From contig BRXU01000022.1 of the NCBI GenBank assembly GCA_030267565.1, forward strand, positions 1,384,001 through 1,448,000: a stretch of DNA of 64,000 nucleotides, written 5' to 3'. The translations under genes were made by a program, and so were the position numbers. This document shows positions 24,049 through 35,900 of this stretch, one piece after another. Below the pieces are notes generated by a model. That model worked only from the letters and a program-made list of their open reading frames with translations, was not told the origin of the DNA and did not search any database. Positions within the stretch are counted from its first letter, which is position 1; each line of letters begins with the position of its first letter. The DNA is from Pleodorina starrii (lineage: Eukaryota; Chlorophyta; Chlorophyceae; Chlamydomonadales; Volvocaceae).

Positions 24049-27000
24049 ATGGCTTGCGCTCAACATATGCAAATGTTCGACGACGGTGATACCATGTTTT
24101 TTGGAGATGCGGACCTGTTTGGCAGCACTGTCCCATGCCTCGCGGGCGAGCTGGAACTCCAGGTCCAGTCCTACGAAGGCGCCGGGTAAGTTATGCGCTG
24201 TCTGGGATGGAAGCGCGCTGCATGTAACAGCGTAAGGCACGCTGACATGTGTGTGTTTCGCTTGCGGTGCCGGCACAGAGACGTCCCCGTGGGCGACTCC
24301 TCGGCGGGCAAGTCGTTTTCGTTGACCAAGGACTCTGGAGGGAGCAGCCTGAGCGCCCTGGCGGCGGATTTTGTCGACACGGATTTCATGGACAACGTCA
24401 GCCTGGATGATCTGGGTGAGGCCGAATGAAATTCGCAGTTGGTTGTCCAGGTGCCCGTTACCACCTGCAGAAACTCGCTGACCTTGGTCGTTCCATGTCT
24501 CCGACCCCTTTCCACAGCCGCCGCCGACCACTACGGACACACCATCTGCGGGCACCAATCGACTGCGGACTCCACTGCTGTCCCTCGCAGCGGCCGCGCG
24601 GTGGTGGAAAGCAAAAACTGGTAAGGCGCTAACACGTGTGTGAGCGCGTGCCGGTGTGCCTACACAGGATTGCATCCTGTCGTCCCTACTCCGCGCGGCC
24701 ATAGCCCGGGCGCTCGATCGTCAGGCCACAGCTTTCGCCTCCGCCTCCGCCCGCATGATACTCCACAACCCCCTCGCCCCCTCGCCCTCGGCTGTGGCAA
24801 GCAAGAGCGCTTCGTCTGCTTGAGCAAACATGGCACCGCATAGGGTTTCGGCCTTGAAGCGTCTCGGAAAACCCTCAATCTCCCTTCGTGCTGCCTGCTG
24901 TGCCCCGCCCCGCAGGACTGGAGCCGACACCGCGAGCGCCTACCCGAGGGCGCAGCGGCCCGGGCCGGGCGGTGCGGATGCGCTCCAGGCGGGTCAGGAG
25001 AGCAGCGACTGCGACATTACGAGCCACACGAACGGCGACGGGGAGAGCTCGGGTGTGGGTCCGGGGAAGAGCGTGGCGCTGGGCTGCTCCCACAGCGAGG
25101 TGTCGGAAGACAACACAACAGGTGGGCGGGGGCCACGTCGGGGGTTGGTTCTACCCTGAAGATGCCCGCCTGCCGGTTGGCCCTGTGGCTAGGATCCCCA
25201 CGCCCTGGCGGATCCCGACCCAAGCCGGCCTGCACGCCCAATACACGCGCACCGTCCGATGTTTGGGAGCACCAACCCATATGGCTTGCTGCGATGCGGG
25301 CCGACCAAGCTCCGCCGCGTACCCGATGTCGCATGTCCGCTACAGTAGCTAGCGCGGCGCGGCAGCTAACGCACACTGGCCGACCAAGTCCCACGCTGAG
25401 TGCCGTGTTGTCTGTGCACGCACGTAGCGGTGCTCGCGTGTTGCCATGCGGCGCGTTGCCGTGTAGATGTGCGCAACATGCGTTGGCGCCGTCGTTCGGC
25501 CAGACCCCGTCGCCCGCGGTCTGCGTCATAGCTGCTACGGTCTTAATCAACCTGCGAGCTGCCTATCCTCTTGCTTGCATTGCGCTTGGAGTGCGCTGAA
25601 GAACGAATGATGCTGATCCTGAGTCTGAGATCAATCTGAGCGCTTCGATTGCCGCTTGACGCAGGTCTGGCGCCCAGCGCCGCGGCGCGCGACGAGGAGC
25701 ACATCAGCATGCCTAGCTACGGACTGAGCCTCTCGCGCCTCACCCACGGCGGCGTCCAACAGCATTCCTCCTTTGCAACGCAACGAGACCATCAGCAGCA
25801 GCAGCAGGAGCAGCAAGTACAGCAGCAGGTGATCACCACAGACCAGCAACGGACGCACATTCCGCGCGCGTTCAGCGTCGACAGCTTCGCTCTGACCGCA
25901 ACCACCGCGGGCGCCGGCGGCCCCGCCGTCTCGCACAGCACCCACCCCGCAGCAGCCCCGCAGGCCGGTCTCCGCCGCCCGCACGTCTACCGCTCCTACA
26001 GCTACGTGGCGCCCGACACTCTGCCCATGGACTTCGTGCTGGGCTGCGGCGACTCGGGTGGCGGCGGTAACGGCGGCCAGTTCTCCTTCGGCGCGCGCGG
26101 CCGCTGCGCCAGCCTTAACGAGACGCAGCTGCGCCGGCATTGGCTGCAGGAGGGCGAGCTGCTTGCGCCGCAGCTGCCGCCCAGCGTCAGTGAGCTGGAG
26201 CTGCTGGAGCTCCCGGAGGACTCGTTTCCTGTCCGGCCCTCTTCTACCGGGTCCTTCCTGGGCCAGCCCCTGCAGCCGCTCCAGGAGGAGGAGCAGCCGG
26301 AGCAGGCGCAGCAGCCGGACGCCTCCGCCAGCCTCGGGCGCTCGGGTTCCGGGGCCAGACCGCCGCTGGGGTCGGGCCTGATGCAGTTCAAGGGCGCGAG
26401 CAACAGCGCCGCCGCGACCGGCAGCGGATCCCAGGGCACCGGGCCCGCCGAGACGCTGCCCGGCGCGTCGGTCACTGTGAAGCGCAAGATCATCACCTCG
26501 CCCAGCCCGCTGCTGCAGCAGCCCAAGACCGCAAGGTCGCGGCAGTCGGCGGCGGCTGCCGCCGCGGCTGCGGCCGCGGCGGCCTCGGGAAGTGCGACGG
26601 CCAAGGGCCAGAGCCCGAAGCGGCCCAAGCTCTCTGCGGGGTCCTGGCAGGACACCGCCGCTGCGCCCTCGAGCGCCGGTGTCCTCGCGGGCTGGCACCC
26701 GCCGCGGGGCCAGGGCGGCGGCGGCATGAAGACGGTTCGCAGCATGCCGGCCAACATGAATAGCTACATGGAGGGCGTGGAGGTTGCGGTGGAGCCGCCG
26801 GGCACATCCACTGGCACCCTGGCGAGCGCGTTCACGACAGCATCGGCGACGCACCTGGCCTTGGCGCGCGGCGGCGGCGGCGGCGGCCCGTTTATCGACC
26901 CGTCGGGCGCGGGCATTACCGCCACCGGAGTGGCAGCGGCAGTGGCGGCGCCTCACGCTGCCGCTGGCGCCGCCGGCAAGGGCGCCAAGTCGAAGGCGGC

Positions 27001-27685
27001 GGTGCCGCCGGCGGGCGTGATGGCGGGCGTGGGGATGGGGGCGCCTGGAGCCTTTGTGGCCCCGGGCGGCGTGCTCGTGGGCCCGGATGGTGAGTGCTGA
27101 CGGCTTCGTTCCTCCTCTTGACCATGCACAGCTTTAATCGAACCCTGGCCCACAGAACGACGTGCCGTGTCCCTCCGTTCAGGCGAGGCCCAATGACCCC
27201 AATGACCCTACCGCCGTGGTCTAACTTCTGACCTCAATGCGCGCCGCCGTGTGCGACTGGGTGCCGCCCCCGCAGGAAAGCGCCTGTGCCCCGTTCCTTC
27301 CGTCCCCAAGCCGCGCAAGCGCGCGTCTCCCAACGGGAACCCGCCCAAGGCGCCGGCCCCGAACCCCAACGGCCACTGCTGTACCCAATGCGGCACCCAG
27401 GTGGGTGGGTGGGTGGGTGCGCCAGTACGTGACACGGCCCGCGGGCCCCTCACCGGAAGGCGCGCGTGTCTAGTCTTTCATCTGTGTTGAATTTCGTATG
27501 CCCCTGCGCTGCCACGTCTACCGTCAGCCCGCCGGACTGCTGCCCCCTTTCCCCCGCTGCAGACGACGCCGGTGTGGCGCGCAGGCCCGCACGGCCCCAA
27601 GACGCTCTGCAACGCCTGCGGCGTGCGGTACATGAAGGTGGCGAAGGGCAACGTGGTGCCCCCGCCGCGGAGACAGCAGCACTAG
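24049..27685 (+). CDS. GATA-type zinc-finger transcription factor
   Basis: Seven exons fit in phase: 24049-24185, 24279-24415, 24518-24620, 24916-25121, 25665-27089, 27276-27400 and 27563-27685, giving exactly 751 residues. A single class-IV GATA finger lies at the extreme C-terminus: C705-x2-C708-x18-C727-x2-C730, with [19 protein letters not shown] after the first cysteine pair. This is the plant spacing (18 residues). The intron 27401-27562 splits the finger just after GTQ. Basic stretches KPRKRAS before the finger and SPKRPKL in exon 5 look like nuclear localisation signals. The first exons are acidic ([15 protein letters not shown]) and could activate transcription. Exon 5 (474 codons) is low complexity with a run of 12 or more alanines and Gln runs. 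The target genes are unknown. Confidence 0.9.
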
Positions 27686-30600
27686 CACCAGCGCCCAACC
27701 GCACGCGCGGCCTGACCCGCCGCCGCGTGGGCGGAGCAGCGGCACGCGCGGCGCAGCTCCGTCATGCTGGCGGGGGGAATGGCTCGGCGCCCCGGTCAAC
27801 CTGCCGGGGCCCGGGGGCGGACCTGGGTTGCGCTGACCGGTGGCGCGTGAAGCCGACCCGGGGGCCATCCGGACGCGACTCGGACCGGATGGCGGGAGCC
27901 GGGGACTCGGTCGCCCGGTTTCCGTTTGCGGAAGCCCGGGCGACGATCCGCGCCCGCTGCGGGGCCAGGAGGGTGGGTAGCCACATTGTGCGCCCGCTGA
28001 TGCACTGCTGCTGCTGTTGACACGGAGGAGGGCGGCACTTCGTTGGGCGACGGCGCGGGGTGTGGTCAATGGCGACGGATGGCAGCAGCTCGTGTATGAC
28101 CGCCGCAGTGTACCATTGAGAGAAGAGATGCCATGCCGAGTACCAACAGCATTTGACTGGGCAAGGCCGCAAAAGGGGCCCTTGTGGCCGGTGATGGGAC
28201 AAGATGCACGTGTCCCACATGACCGAAGGGCAGCGCGGACGGGTCACCAGTGTGCATTTGTGTACTTGGCAGGAGTTACGCGGCCGTTGCAAGCCCTCTA
28301 CGACGAGACCGAGATCGAGGAGAAAAATGATGTTGTTGTAGCTAGGTGGGCTGCCATGTGTCTTTGTGTATGTGGGTGCGGTCATTTGTTGGTTGAGCGT
28401 TAAGGCGTACGCATGTTTGGTGTCGACGCGGGAACCATGGTGCGGAGGGGGCGGCGGTGGGTCCTCTGGCTTGCCGGCCCGCAGGAGGCGGCTGCGAGGG
28501 CGGCGGCTGCCGCATAATTGGACGGGCCCCTCCCGCCGGTGCGGCGCTGCCGTGTGGTTGAAAGGCGCATCCGTGTTGTTTGTGCGTTGTATGTAGTGGT
28601 AATGATGATGGTGGTGGTGGCGATGGTGGTGGTGTTGGCTGGTGCTTGTGGTCGTGTTCCCGTGTGATTCGGTGCGGTCGTAACTGGACGGTGGTGGTCT
28701 GTTGTGATTCTAGGCAGCTGTACAGGTACGTATGATGTGCCGTCGCCCAGCGGTGGCGCGAGGGCGCGCGCAGAGCCCTTTGGGCACGCCGCCACGTGCG
28801 CCTTGCAGTGCGGTTGGCCCGCCCAGTAGCGATTCTCACGCGATGGGTTTCGTTGGGAGGGGAGGGGAGGGCACCCGGGCCGCCCGGGTCGTGGGCGAGG
28901 GCTCGTACCGCGACGCATAGCAGGCTGGCTGGGCTGCTTTCGCGCGTACCGTAAAGTAACGCGCGCTGGGCCCAGCATGAGCACCAAATGCATCCGCCAT
29001 CTCACGACGGCTTGCGGGTTACTACTACCGGTATCTTAACAACACACACACAGTGGCGCGTGTTCCCATGTGCGATTGCGGGGCCGAGCTTCCATTAAGG
29101 ACTACTTGCGGACGCTTTTTGACTCTGGCGGCACTGCTTTTCTTGCACACTTTGGGGGAGGTGCGGTGGCGCGTCCGAGGCCGCTCTGTGGCGGCGGCGG
29201 CGGCTCCTGGCACCCGTTGTGCTGGTGCCAGGGCATGGCCGCCGACTGCGCGGCGGGCGGTTGGGGTGGGGATTTGCCCCCTGGCTTCCTCGGGGGCGGG
29301 GATGGCTGGTCTGCAGGGAGTTGCAGGCAGCCGGTGTGCCCCAGGTCGGGCGGCACTGCTCAGAGGTTTGAGGAGCAGGTTTGGATGCATGTCCTCGGGG
29401 TCGATGCGCGTCGACTGGACCGGCCCGGGAAGTTGGGCATGCAGCGGGATGGAAGGACCGTGTCGGGGCTCTATCGGCACACGCCGAACATGTTTCCCTC
29501 GGCGATATGTTTTCTTATGATTGTACGTCATACGCGTGTGCGCGGCAAGGTGGGGGGGCCGGAAGGGGGCCAGGCAGTCCAGGGCGCGGCGGGGCTTCAC
29601 CCGTCGCCCGCGCAATGGCGGCTGGAACCTGTTTGTGCGCGGACAGGCCACCTACCACTCAGTGACTACACGAGAGCGGTGGGCCCATTGTCGTTTGGTG
29701 GGTGGGGCTCCTTCTGATTTACAAGAAAGAGGTGATGGGGCAAGGCAGGGTCGCGGGATGATTTTCCGGCGGACGGCCCGATGATGGCTCCTGATTTTTA
29801 CGGGGAGTGATGACCCGGGATGGGGGGGGCTATGTCGGGTAGGGAGGCGCAGGAAGACTGCGTGGAACACATAAAGCCGGCGAGTATGGCTACCGCACAC
29901 GGGGGGGCGGGGCGGTGGCGCGGCGACGCGGGTGCATGCCTCCCAGGCCCCCTAGCGCCTGTGCAGCATGGCGGCGCACTGGGGGCCTGGGGCGTGACGC
30001 GCGGTGTCGCGCCGTTTCGTGCAACAGCGCGCGCGGGGCTTCGGAGGAAAACTTGCGGAAACAGGATCCCGACGCGAGATACGCCTTTCGAGGTGCAATT
30101 TTGAAGAGTTGCGTGTGTGTGAATGTGTATGTGTGTGTCTTTGTGCTTGCGTGCGGGCCAACGGCGGGCGCTGGGGCCCGTGGGACGGCCGCGGGCTGCG
30201 AAACAGACTTGGGGCCGCGTGCGAGCGGCGCGATTGTGTCACGCCGTTAGCCTCGCTGCACAGAGTGAGTGAGTGATGCGGGTTTAGGCGTCCATCCTGT
30301 CTAGGGTGGGCGCCGTTTGAGTGTGTGTGTGTGTGCTCGTGTGTGCGGTGGTCTGTCTGACAGTTTCCCTGCCTGCGGTTGGTGGGTCTGTTGATGTGTT
30401 CGCGCGCGTGCCACTGGATGGCGTGGTCGCCGGCGCTGGGGCGTTTGCCCCTTCCTGCTCGGCGACCAAGCTGTCAGTGACATTGCCTTCTCGTACATTT
30501 TAGTACTGTCGGTGATTTGCCTATGCTTAGCGTGAGACCAACCGCGCGCGGGACCTCCCCGCCCCGCAGGGAAGGGAGCTTGGCGTCAGGCATAGCAACG

Positions 30601-32957
30601 ATTTACCGCCTGGGGGGGGGAGGGCGGTGCTGATCGGCGGCGCCGTATGGGTGTTGGGGGAATGTGCTGCACTCGCCGTGCGAACGCAATTTGCGATGCG
30701 ACGCTGCTTGTCCTCCTGAAGAAATTTTTCAGTGCTTGCTTGCGGTCTGGTGCAGTCCTTGCCGTGTTGTCTTGCCGGCCACCGCTAGCCATAGAAGCTC
30801 GCGGCGGCATTCGATGTTCATGAGTATGATGTTCGCGATTGCTGCGCAACGGCGGCAGGCGCGGGGTTGGGTGCCATCGCTGGAAGGCCCCTGGGAATGC
30901 CGTGCATGTTGGTCGGCCCCCGGGGTGTGGGCACGCCGCCAAAAAAATAAAAAGTCTCGCATATAAGACGCGCTGAATGCACCGCCTGCTGCTGCAGCCG
31001 CCGCACAGAAGTATGTTGCACTGTTTGGTGCTAATGATGATGATGATGCACGTGATTGTTTGTCGGTCGGTCGCTGTCCTTGCCGGTTTCTGCATTTCTC
31101 GGCGGACCAGTTGGCTGGGAGGGATAGTGCATGTCAAACCGGGCGGCAGGAGGGGTGCTGTGCGGCGCATGTGGATGCATGTCCGGTGCTGGAGGTGTAA
31201 TCGGATCTGGATACGTGACGAAGGGCCGCGGAGCAGTGTCACGCGCGCACGTACGCGTGCACGAGCCGGAGCCGTGCGCGCACACGCACGTGCCAGCTCC
31301 CCTTACGTATCAGGGCTGTGCTGGAATACCCCGCACGCAGCTGTGCCCCAGACTGCTGCCTGGGGCACCAGGTCCCGGCATCGCGCGCTGGTCGCTGCTC
31401 GCCCCCACGTGTGCATGTGGAGGCTTGTGGGGGCGTGCCCCTCGCCGGCATGCAGCTGGTACCCGCCATGTGATGTGGCACGGCTAGGTTGCCCACCGAT
31501 GGCCGTTCGAACACGGTGACGTAAAGCCTCCGAATGCAACGCACCGCCGCTCTGGGTGGACTAGAGCGCCGGAGAATGGGGCCCAGCGCAGCAAGCCAGG
31601 GTCCTCAAACGCCTGGGAAGTTGCTGCCACACCCCATGGTGCGTGTGACATCTGGTCCTCTTCGCCTCATGGTCAGTTGACTGAATGTGGATTGGATTTG
31701 GTTTTGAGGCCGTTACAACTTCTCACAATCCGGAATATCCAAGGAAGTACGGCGGTGTACGACGGAACATGTACGGATGGCCTCGCCACGCCAAATTCCT
31801 GCCTCAGCTACTTCGCTACTATCAACTAGGAGCAACTGGGCCGGATGGGGGCGGGGAGCTGCCCGCAAGAAGAACTGCATTGAAGGAACGGGGGAAGCCC
31901 CGTGGATTGCGATGACAGTCGCGAGCGTCCCCTTCCATTCCGATCCCAGCTGTCGGAAGCTGCCGGAGCCGGAGGCAGACGCGCACGCCGCCTCCCTCAT
32001 CGCGAGCTGCTTCGCGCCGATGCGCGTCTGTCCTTGCACCCCCTACACCCCAGGCCCTCCGTCGAGCCCACCACAATTCCCCGCGGCCGCGGCGAACAGC
32101 GGCCTGGCCAGCAGCTGCGTCGATGCGGCTGCGTGAAGCCCCCTGGCGGGGCTGCACTGGCGCCTCTGGCGGGCGGGGGCGGCCGACTGCTGCCGGTGGA
32201 CTGGCTGATGGCTGCGTGCGGTGATACAGTCCTGGGGGGGCGGCGGGAAGGGCCCGGGTCGGACAGGTACGGCTGTGCGAGCCGGACAGCTAGCCTTGCT
32301 GCGGAAGGCGGACAGCAGCTGCGGCGAAAGTGCGCTGCCTTCCAACGGCCACTGCGAGTCTTGACGGCGCCGGTTGAGGGTCTCACTGATGCCGGATTGA
32401 AGCAGGACCCGCTGGCGCTTTGAGGACCGACCTGGATGGGGATAGTGGAGGCTGCGATGGGCAAGGCGGGATTCCATGGGAGTCCATGGCGTTCTGGCGG
32501 CCTTAGAAGTTGTGGGGTATGCCAGCTCACATCATGTTCCTCCATGCGCGCATGGTGGCTGCCGTGATGAGGTCCGGTTACGTAGGCACTTAACATGACA
32601 TCTGGGGCAATAAAAATGGCTCATGCTCTGGAGAGCGGCATCGGAGGGCGATGACCACGAGCCTGACTAGGGTTTAGGGGCAGAGTTGCTGTCTTGCTGA
32701 GTTGGGTTGAGGGTTGTTGGGTGGGCAGTTGGTACGGCGACATGAGAACGCGCTTGCTGTCGGCAGACACGTGTGTAGCGGCTTCAGTTATTTTACTTGG
32801 GAAGTTGACGTTAGGTATAGGCTGGCAATTTATGGCGGTGACCAAGCCTTCCTAAGCTTCCCTTATCCTTATCCCCGTGCGCTGTTGATAGTTGTCTTAA
32901 AATAAGTGGATACAATTACCTATTTAAATATTAATTCTTCTATTTAGCACGGTTGTA
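27686..32957. other. Large region without a supported gene
   Basis: About 5.3 kb follow the GATA stop. Many open frames exist on both strands, but they are G/T-rich low-complexity frames without conserved motifs or paired splice sites. The first TGTAA on the plus strand that I find is at 31196-31200, so part of this may be a very long 3' UTR. The last few hundred bases before 32958 are AT-richer and should hold the next promoter. A short plus-strand open frame at 31685-31915 is unrecognised. Confidence 0.5.
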
Positions 32958-35900
32958 ATGCTGCTCCGTCACTGCTCACTTGCACAGCGCGTCGGCCATG
33001 GCGCGCGCGGTCGTCGTCGCACCGTTGTGCGAGCGACGGCCCCAACTATCACGCCAGACGTCGTTACCGCACAGAAAAACCAGGAATCCCGTCCTTTGTT
33101 CTACAAGGCGATAGTGTTCGGTGAGCTTGCAGCCCCCATCCGTTCTCCGCTGGGGTCCTCAGGCGACCACCTAGTGTACTATCCTGCTGTACCTCCGCAC
33201 CTGGCTTATCGCTGCTTGTTTCTGTGATATCGGCACCCCGGAGAAGCGACCCTTTGCCGCCCGCCCTCGCAGATATGGATGGGACGCTCACCGAGGTGTG
33301 ATGGGAACCGGTCAATGGGGGCGCAGCTGGGTTTATCTCCTACACATCCCCCCAAGGCCCCACACCCCCGCATCCAACACTTGCTTCCTCCCTCGCTCGC
33401 AGGCTCACATCGACTTCGCCGACATGCGCGCCAGGACAGGTGCGGTCACACACACCCAACGTAAACGCCAGCTCCCACACAGCACACACCCCGCCTGGAC
33501 CGTGCAACGGTGTGCGGCACCGACCCACGCATATTCTCCCCCCTCTCCCACTCTGGTCAGCGTCGCCGCTGCTCGTCCCCAACGTCATCACACTGGCTGC
33601 TCCTCGTCCTGCGGCACCCGAACGACGTCTCTGCTCCTCCGTTCTTCCGCTCCCATATATACCGAACCAGCCAAAGGGAACCGGCAGCCGACGTCAGTCC
33701 CCTTCACCCACAACCCATCCGAACCCAGCCACCACGTAAACCCATGGCTCCCCAAGCCGCGATCAAACATACCACACTGACACTCCACATTCCAACTCAA
33801 CCCGACCCAAGACCCGGTCTTCAGACGAACTTGCCCTCGCCCCGGCAGGGACACAGGGTCCGCCCGCGCCCCCCCCCTTTGCCTCCACGCCGGCACCACA
33901 TCCCCCGCCCCCGCCCCCACCCCCGCCTCCGCCTCCGCCCCCGCCCCCGCCTGCAGGCATCCCCGTGGGCGACCTGTTCACGGTGATGGAGTCTTGGGAG
34001 GAGGAGCCCCGCATCGCCGCCTCCATGGCCACCATCCTGCAGATCGAGGCCCAGGCGGCGGCCGCAGTCAGCGCCAAGCCCGGACTGATGGAGCTGATGC
34101 AGCTGCTGAGGGACAAGCAGGTGGGGCGGGGGGCAGGGGAGGGGGAGGGGGGGGGGGGTTGGCGTGCAATACCCTAGTTTGCATGGAAAGCCCTAGTAGT
34201 TTGCGTTCAAAACCCTAGTAGTTTGCGTGCAAAACCCTAGCTTGCATGCAAAACCCTAGTTTGCGCTCAAAGCTCAAAGGTTTCGCAATCAGAACCCTAA
34301 TCTCCGCTCCATTGCTGTGCCACTTGCCACCCACTTTATCGGTGGCTTGCTTCCCAATCCTGAACACCCTCCCAGATGCCCTCCCTCAAAACCCCCAAAC
34401 CCCCTTCCCTTCCCTTTCCTTTCCTTCCCCCTGCGTTCCATCCTTGTCCCCCCACCGTCTCCGTCTCCTCTGCGGTATCTTCTTTTCAAACCCCCCCAAC
34501 CCCCCCCCCAGGTTCCTGTGGCTCTTGTGACCCGCAACACGACGGACAGTGTGGCCGCCTTCTTCCGCCTTCTAGGGCCCGAGTGGTCGGGTCTGTTCTC
34601 TCAGGTGCTGACTCGGGAGTTCCGCTTCGTCAAGCCGGACAGGAGGCTGCTGACACACGTGGCGCAGGTGGGGCGCAGGTGGGGTGCAGGTGGGGTGGGG
34701 TGGGGTGGGGTGCAGGTGGGGTGGAGAGGGAAGGGGGGTGGGGTGGGGTGTAGAGGGGGGTTAGGAAAGGGTACCGCAGCGAGTGGACAGAACGACGGCG
34801 TTAGCGAGGAGCGGACCCTGAACAACAACAGCACGAACGCCCAGACAACACAACCGACAAAAATGTAGACTCGCCTGCGGAGAGGGAAGGGGGTGGGGAG
34901 GGGAGGTTGGGGGATGCGGCGATTGGAGAGGTTGGTTTTCGAGGTGGGTGGAGCGGGGCGGGGGGGTTGAGGTGGGTGGAGAGGGAGGGAGAGGGGGTTG
35001 GGGTGCGGTTGAGGGTGCAGCGGGTGGTGGGTGAGGTAGGGGCTGGGACCGGTAAGGAGTCCTGCGCCTGCCCCGATGGGTGAGAGCGTGGAGTGGGCGG
35101 CAACGGCGCTGGGGCCAGGACAGCGCGGGACGAGGTGGGAGGGTGTCAGGGGGAGAGGCCGGCGTCATTCGACTGCTCAAGCGAGGACGGTAGGGACACA
35201 GCACATCTGCCCCTTTAACCCCTGGGCCCCCCTCCCCAAGCCCTCTCGCACCTTTAATACGGTGCGGCACAGTCGGTTGACCGTTACCCCTCCCGGCCCC
35301 CCCCTTGTCTGCTCCCTCTCACCTCCCAGACGTGGGGTATCGACCCTGCCGACATGCTGATGGTGGGGGACTCGTTTGAGGACGTGGAGTGCGGTAACGC
35401 CAGCGGAGCGGCCAGCTGCCTCGTGGCGGGTGCGGGCGCAGTGGGCGCGGGGTGGGTTGGGAAGGGTTGGAGCTTGGAGGGACGCCGTAAGTGCAAGTCA
35501 TGTCATGGTCGGCATTAGGCACCGCGGGGTCGGGGGTGAGGGCAGGGACGGAGGGCGCTGACGCCGCCAGAGGAGGCCCTCGGGGGGGGGCGGGGCAGGC
35601 GCAGCGGGGCTCGACGCACAGCGAAAGCCAGTGCCATCCCCGGCACCGGCGGACCCGACCAGACGTTCCAATAGGCCGCTGGCTGCTCGCCACCCACCGG
35701 ACACACCACCGGCCCTGCTCCTCCCGGATACCGTAACCCCACCCGCAGGTGGCGGCAATGAGAAGCCCGGCACGGTGGTTCAGCCGCCCCCCGGCGCCGT
35801 GGCCACCTTCTCCGTGGGGGGTCTGAGTGAACTGGCGGAGAGGCTGGCGGTGGCGGGGGAGCGCGGCCCGCAGGCGGCGGGGGTGGCGCTGGGCTGGCCG

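Noticed and set aside
24660..24830. Open stretch reading [16 protein letters not shown] in the GATA gene
   Set aside because: It looks coding but is out of phase with the exon ending at 24620. Joining 24620 directly to 24916 is in phase.
31685..32423. Several 70-200-codon frames on both strands
   Set aside because: No paired splice sites, conserved motif or consistent frame, so they cannot be supported as a gene.
34170..34275. Interstitial telomere repeats
   Set aside because: The AAAACCCTAG words recur every 17-20 bp with other sequence between, and do not match the TTTTAGGG or TTTAGGG tandem.
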